Translations under genes and position numbers: made by a program
The notes under the pieces: model-generated
Told to the model about the DNA's origin: nothing
The model's input: the letters and a program-made list of their open reading frames with translations, nothing else
Databases searched by the model: none
In this document: piece by piece, positions 60,189-64,000 of the stretch
How positions within the stretch are numbered: position 1 is the first letter of the stretch
How the letters are laid out: each line of letters begins with the position of its first letter
Source of the DNA: Stenotrophomonas sp. ATCM1_4
GTDB lineage: Bacteria > Pseudomonadota > Gammaproteobacteria > Xanthomonadales > Xanthomonadaceae
Assembly: GCF_004348115.1 (NCBI RefSeq)
Contig: NZ_QPFB01000001.1
Span: 1,970,773-2,034,772 of the forward strand
Reading direction: 5' to 3'
DNA length: 64,000 nucleotides

Positions 60189-61630
60189 TGGCCGACAGCT
60201 TCCTGTTCTACGACCTGGAGACCTTCGGCCAGGACCCACGCCGCACCCGCATCGCGCAGTTCGCCGCGGTCCGTACCGACCCGCAACTGCGCGTGATCGA
60301 CGAGCCGGTCAGCTTCTACGTCAAGCCGGCCGATGACCTGCTGCCCTCGCCCATCGCCACGCTGATCACCGGCATCACCCCGCAGCACGCGCTGGCCGAC
60401 GGCGTCAGCGAAGCGGAGGCGTTCGCCCGCATCCAGGAGCTGATGGCACGCCCGAAGACCTGCACGCTGGGTTACAACACCCTGCGCTTCGACGATGAAT
60501 TCGTCCGTTACGGGCTGTTCCGCAACTTCCATGATCCGTACGAACGCGAGTGGCGCAGCGGCAACTCGCGCTGGGACCTGCTCGACATGCTGCGCCTGGT
60601 CCACGCGCTGCGCCCGGAGGGCATCCAGTGGCCCACCCGCGAGGACGGCGCCACCTCGTTCAAGCTGGAACACCTCGCGTTGGCCAACGACGTGCGCGAA
60701 GGCGATGCCCACGAGGCACTGTCCGACGTCTACGCCACCATCGGCATGGCGCGTCGCTTCCAGCAGGCGCAGCCACGCATGTGGGAGTACGCGCTGCGCC
60801 TGCGCGACAAGCGCTTCGTCGCCAGCCTGCTCGACGTGGTGGCGATGCAGCCGGTACTGCACATCTCCATGCGCTACCCGGCCAGCCGGCTGTGCGCGGC
60901 CCCGGTACTGCCGCTGGCCCACCATCCGCATATCAACAACCGGGTGATCGTGTTCGATCTGGAAGGCGACGTCGACGCGCTGATGGACCTGTCGGTGGAG
61001 GAGATCACCCAGCGCCTGTACACCCGCGCCGCCGACCTGCCCGAAGGCCAGCAGCGCGTACCGCTGAAAGAGGTCCACCTCAACAAGGTGCCGGCGCTGG
61101 TGGCCTGGAACCACCTGCGCGCGCCCGACTTCCAGCGCCTGGCCATCGACCCGGCCGAGGTCGAAGCCAAGGCCGAAAGGCTGCGCGCGATCGGCCCGGC
61201 ACTGGCCGAGAAGGCCCGTAAGGTGTTCGCCCGCGAACGCGGCCAGGAAGGCCCGGTCGACGCCGACGCCTCGCTGTACGACGGCTTCCTGGCCGAAGGC
61301 GACAAGGGCCTGCTGAGCAAGGTCCGCACCGCCCCACCGGAGGCACTCCAGGCGCTGGAACAACGCTCCCGTGACCCGCGCCTGCCGGAGCTGCTGTTCC
61401 GCTACCGCGCCCGCAACCACCCGCAATCGCTGGATGCGACCGCGCGCTCACGCTGGGATGCGTATCGTCGCCAGCGACTGCTCGACGTGCCCGGCCTGTC
61501 CGAACAGACCTTGCCGGCGTATTTCGCGCAGATCACCGCACTCCGTTCCGAACACCAGGACAACCCGGCTTCCCTCGCCCTGCTCGACGCGCTGGACCAG
61601 TGGGGCAACGACCTGCAGACCACGCTATGA
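60188..61630 (+). CDS. sbcB: Exodeoxyribonuclease I
   Basis: 480 residues. DnaQ-type 3'-5' exonuclease: Exo I FLFYDLETFGQDPRRTRIAQ (Asp and Glu), Exo II LGYNTLRFDDEFVRYGLFRN, Exo III DAHEALSDVYATIGMARRF, then the SH3-like and C-terminal domains with ALRLRDKRFVASLL. Degrades single-stranded DNA in recombination and mismatch repair. Begins one base inside the kmo stop, so it is translated with the kynurenine genes. Confidence 0.95.
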   Translation: MADSFLFYDLETFGQDPRRTRIAQFAAVRTDPQLRVIDEPVSFYVKPADDLLPSPIATLITGITPQHALADGVSEAEAFARIQELMARPKTCTLGYNTLRFDDEFVRYGLFRNFHDPYEREWRSGNSRWDLLDMLRLVHALRPEGIQWPTREDGATSFKLEHLALANDVREGDAHEALSDVYATIGMARRFQQAQPRMWEYALRLRDKRFVASLLDVVAMQPVLHISMRYPASRLCAAPVLPLAHHPHINNRVIVFDLEGDVDALMDLSVEEITQRLYTRAADLPEGQQRVPLKEVHLNKVPALVAWNHLRAPDFQRLAIDPAEVEAKAERLRAIGPALAEKARKVFARERGQEGPVDADASLYDGFLAEGDKGLLSKVRTAPPEALQALEQRSRDPRLPELLFRYRARNHPQSLDATARSRWDAYRRQRLLDVPGLSEQTLPAYFAQITALRSEHQDNPASLALLDALDQWGNDLQTTL

Positions 61631-62313
61631 CCCAGTACTTCAGCGACGCCAGCTACAAATTCCTGCGCGGCCTGGCCCGGCACAACGACAAGGCTTGGTT
61701 TGCCGAGCACAAGCAGCAGTACGAAGAGTATGTACGGCAGCCGTTCCTGCGCCTGATCACCGACCTGCAGCCAGACCTGACCGAGGTCAGCGCGCACTTC
61801 CGTGCCGACCCACGCACCGTCGGTGGTTCGCTGTTCCGCATCTACCGCGACTCGCGCTTCTCCAACGACAAGACGCCATACAAGACCTGGCAGGGCGCAC
61901 GGCTGTTCCACGAACGCCGCAAGGAAGTCCCCGCGCCGTCGTACTACATCCACTTGGCACCGGGCGAGAACTTCATTGGTGCCGGCATCTGGCATCCGGA
62001 GCCGGACACCCAGCGCAAGCTGCGTCAGTTCATCTTCGACAACCCGGGCAGCTGGAAGGCCGCCGCACATGCGCCGGCGGTGCGCAAGCGCTACGACTTC
62101 GAGACCAGCGAGAAACTGGTGCGCCCGCCGCGCGGCTTCCCCGCCGATTTTGAGTTCATCGATGACCTCAAGCATCGCAACTGGGTGCTGTGGCGCGCCA
62201 TCGACGACGACACCATGACCGGGCCGCGCCTGCGCCAAACACTGGCCAAGGACCTGGCCGCCCTGGCGCCGTTCGTCGACTACCTGTGCGCGGCACTGGA
62301 CCTGGAGTTCTGA
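61627..62313 (+). CDS. DUF2461 family protein
   Basis: 228 residues. TQYFSDASYKFLRGLARHND at the start, then RIYRDSRFSNDKTPYKTWQG and PGENFIGAGIWHPEPDTQRK match DUF2461 (TIGR02453). Function unknown. Its ATG overlaps the sbcB stop (ATGA), so it joins the same operon. The MTQYF start is preferred. Confidence 0.9.
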   Translation: MTQYFSDASYKFLRGLARHNDKAWFAEHKQQYEEYVRQPFLRLITDLQPDLTEVSAHFRADPRTVGGSLFRIYRDSRFSNDKTPYKTWQGARLFHERRKEVPAPSYYIHLAPGENFIGAGIWHPEPDTQRKLRQFIFDNPGSWKAAAHAPAVRKRYDFETSEKLVRPPRGFPADFEFIDDLKHRNWVLWRAIDDDTMTGPRLRQTLAKDLAALAPFVDYLCAALDLEF

Positions 62314-62381
62314 GCCGGGGTTCACGCAGCCAACACGGATTTGCGGCAACCTTGCCTGCAACCCTCCCGGACCCCACTGCC

Positions 62382-62855
62382 ATGGCCAGCATCCACCACC
62401 AGCTCTGGATCGACGCTCCCCTGGCCACCGTCTATGAAGCCCTGGCCTCGGCCCAGGGCCTGAGCCGCTGGTGGATCCCCCACCAGCACCATGTCATCGA
62501 TGGCGAGCCGGTCATCAGCCACAACCCCGGTGGTGCGCATGGCGTGGTGGCGATGAAGCTGCTGGAGGCCGTACCCGGCCAACGCGTGCGGCTGGAGGTC
62601 ATCAGCCATCACCCGGCGCTCAGCCCGGCCTCGTCCTGGGCCGGGACCGAAATCCGCTTCGACCTCTCGCGCCGGGCCAGCCCCGGCGCGTGGCGCGGCC
62701 TGCCGCACGAAGGCGAGCCGATGACCGTGGTGGAGTTCCAGCACCTGGGCTGGGACCCCGACAGCGAGTACTTCGGCTTCTGCAGCCAGGCGTGGGCCGA
62801 AACCCTGGTGATGCTGCGTCGTTGGGCCGAATCGCAGGCCGGCGGACGGCAGTGA
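62382..62855 (+). CDS. SRPBCC (START-like) domain protein
   Basis: 157 residues. A helix-grip fold protein of the polyketide-cyclase/AHSA1 type: IHHQLWIDAPLATVYEALAS at the start, LSRWWIP, and TVVEFQHLGWDPDSEYFGFC near the end. Such proteins bind hydrophobic ligands; ligand unknown. ATG 62382 gives the normal N-terminus. It lies 68 bases after the DUF2461 gene. Confidence 0.9.
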   Translation: MASIHHQLWIDAPLATVYEALASAQGLSRWWIPHQHHVIDGEPVISHNPGGAHGVVAMKLLEAVPGQRVRLEVISHHPALSPASSWAGTEIRFDLSRRASPGAWRGLPHEGEPMTVVEFQHLGWDPDSEYFGFCSQAWAETLVMLRRWAESQAGGRQ

Positions 62856-62871
62856 GCCGCAGGAGCAGACG

Positions 62872-63420
62872 ATGAAGAAATGGATCCTTCCGGCGGTCAT
62901 CCTGGTCGCCCTGGCGCTGGCCGGCTATGTCATTGGCGGCCCTTACCTCGCCATCCACGGCATCAGCCGTGCCATCGAGGAACGCGACACCGGCCGCCTG
63001 CAACGTCACGTCGACTTCCCGGCGTTGCGGGTCAACCTCAAGGCCCAGCTCAGCGACTACATGGTGCGCAAGGCCGGTCCCGACGCGCAGTCCAATCTTT
63101 TCGGCGCGGTGCTGCTGGGCGTGGCCAGCAACGTGACCGGCGCCGGCGTCGACACGATGGTGACCCCCATCGGCGTGGCCGCCCTGCTGCAGGGCGACAG
63201 CCTGTGGAAGCGTGCCATCGGCAACACCGCCAATGGCGATACCTGGGGCCCGCCCGCGCCGGCCAAGCCCCTGGCCAACACCCAGGGCCACTACGAATCG
63301 CTGTCGCGCTTCACCGCCACCACTCGCCTGGAGGATGGCCGCGAAGTGGTATTCGTGCTGAGCCGGCAAGGGCTGCGCTGGCGGCTGACCAACATCCAGT
63401 TGCCGCTGCAAACGTCGTAG
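62872..63420 (+). CDS. DUF2939 family protein
   Basis: 182 residues. An N-terminal membrane segment (MKKWILPAVILVALALAGYV), then GGPYLAIHGISRAIEERD and the C-terminal LSRQGLRWRLTNIQLPL typical of DUF2939. Probably inner-membrane or secreted and anchored. Sixteen bases after the SRPBCC gene; last gene of the + strand series. Function unknown. Confidence 0.9.
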   Translation: MKKWILPAVILVALALAGYVIGGPYLAIHGISRAIEERDTGRLQRHVDFPALRVNLKAQLSDYMVRKAGPDAQSNLFGAVLLGVASNVTGAGVDTMVTPIGVAALLQGDSLWKRAIGNTANGDTWGPPAPAKPLANTQGHYESLSRFTATTRLEDGREVVFVLSRQGLRWRLTNIQLPLQTS

Positions 63421-63488
63421 CCGCGCGTCCACGCGCGAAACGCCCCCTGCCCCCAGCGCGCAGCCACGCTGCGTTGCGGGTAATCCGT

Positions 63489-63511
63489 GCAGGGCATGGC
63501 CCGGCACGACC
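63489..63511. repeat. GTAG/SMAG-like REP palindrome, copy 4
   Basis: In reverse complement GTGCCGGGCCATGCCCTGC, with the GCCGGGCCATGC core shared with 52732. Lies in the convergent gap between the DUF2939 gene and the monooxygenase gene. Confidence 0.6.
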
Positions 63512-63512
63512 A

Positions 63513-63533
63513 GGGCGCCGGTTGTCGGCGCCC
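63513..63533. terminator. Hairpin in the convergent gap
   Basis: GGGCGCCG and CGGCGCCC, perfect 8-bp arms around GTTGT, 7 bases from the monooxygenase stop. No T run on either side, so it is a weak terminator candidate. Confidence 0.35.
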
Positions 63534-63540
63534 TCCCCGC

Positions 63541-64000
63541 TCAGGCAATACGCCGCTGCGGTTCCTCGACCACGCTGTCGGCCAGGAACGCCTCCAGCGA
63601 ATCATCCATCGCCTCCATCCACGGCGTGTGGTGTGGCGGCGCGAGGGTACCGGTCAGCACCGAGCGATAGCTGCAGTTGCGGTAGCCGAGGATGTCGTCC
63701 TTCTTGTCGTGCTTCCACTGCTTGAACAGGTCGGCAACCGCTTCGACGTTGAAGTCGGGATAGTCGGTCGCATCCAGCAGGTCGCGCACATAGGCGGTCT
63801 GGAAATCGATGTCCTGCTCGACCGAGGTGGTGGCCTCCTCACGGGCCACCCAGTCCTGGCTGTCGGCCCGCATCCGCGCCCCCTCCGGCAAGGCGATCCG
63901 CCCGAGGATCACGTCGCGCGCGTACCAGGCCTGCGCATCGAACATGTTGAACGTGTAGTACTGGTCCTGCATGCCCAGGTAGATCAGGTTCGGGTTGTCG
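63541..64000 (-). CDS. Flavin-containing monooxygenase-type NAD(P)/FAD oxidoreductase (C-terminal part)
   Basis: The frame enters from the right edge and stops with TGA at 63541-63543; about 152 residues are present. The segment NPNLIYLGMQDQYYTFNMF, then DAQAWYARDVILGRI, matches the C-terminal region of flavin monooxygenases and related TrkA-like NAD(P)-binding oxidoreductases. The N-terminal dinucleotide folds lie outside the window. Substrate cannot be named. Confidence 0.75.
   Translation of the reverse strand, partial: DNPNLIYLGMQDQYYTFNMFDAQAWYARDVILGRIALPEGARMRADSQDWVAREEATTSVEQDIDFQTAYVRDLLDATDYPDFNVEAVADLFKQWKHDKKDDILGYRNCSYRSVLTGTLAPPHHTPWMEAMDDSLEAFLADSVVEEPQRRIA

Overview
The window is high-GC DNA whose gene content and order point to the Xanthomonadaceae, most likely Stenotrophomonas or a close relative. 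The evidence is a FimX-type c-di-GMP receptor, FabV as enoyl-ACP reductase, a kynurenine-route gene set, GyrA with Gln at the position of E. coli Ser83, a MexEF-OprN/SmeVWX-like efflux operon, and scattered short palindromes with a GCCGrGCCATGC core that resemble the GTAG (SMAG) repeats described in S. maltophilia. The assignment is inferred from protein and repeat character, without any database search.

Layout. 1-3.6 kb (+): end of yaeQ, a BaiN/HI0933 flavoprotein, fimX. 3.8-11 kb (-): fabV, then queA-tgt-yajC-secD-secF. 11-13.1 kb: divergent Lrp/AsnC regulator and class III aminotransferase. 13.2-21.5 kb: efflux operon (membrane fusion protein, RND pump, short-chain dehydrogenase, outer-membrane factor; all -) with a divergent LysR regulator. 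21.86-24.5 kb: a lower-GC island of three same-strand genes of unknown role, each followed by an attC-like site. This is read as an integron gene-cassette array without an integrase in view. 24.5-27.2 kb: Mrr-type endonuclease, VOC protein, a small unknown. 27.3-30.3 kb: DesT/DesB/DesC-like fatty-acid desaturation module. 30.3-36.2 kb: DUF1615 lipoprotein, a second lipoprotein, GNAT acetyltransferase, HipA-like kinase with a DUF3037 partner, acyl-CoA ligase. 36.4-42.4 kb (-): gyrA, mtnA, a DUF3011 protein, epmA. 42.4-49.8 kb (-): smc-zipA-ligA-GNAT, running into epmA through 4-base overlaps. 50-51.3 kb (-): rpsF-rpsR-rplI. 51.5-56.8 kb: MFS exporter, an A-type Fe-S carrier, asnS, two small coupled genes, paiB, carbonic anhydrase. 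56.9-63.4 kb (+): 3-hydroxyanthranilate dioxygenase, kynU and kmo, running into sbcB, then DUF2461, SRPBCC and DUF2939 proteins. The C-terminal part of a flavin monooxygenase (-) closes the window.

Most of the window is core chromosome with tight, often ATGA-overlapping operons. The accessory part is the cassette array at 21.9-24.5 kb, distinguished by lower GC, attC-like 60-bp sites and an unexplained imperfect repeat of about 130-157 bp that precedes two of the cassette genes. No rRNA, tRNA, CRISPR array, transposase, integrase or phage gene was recognised.
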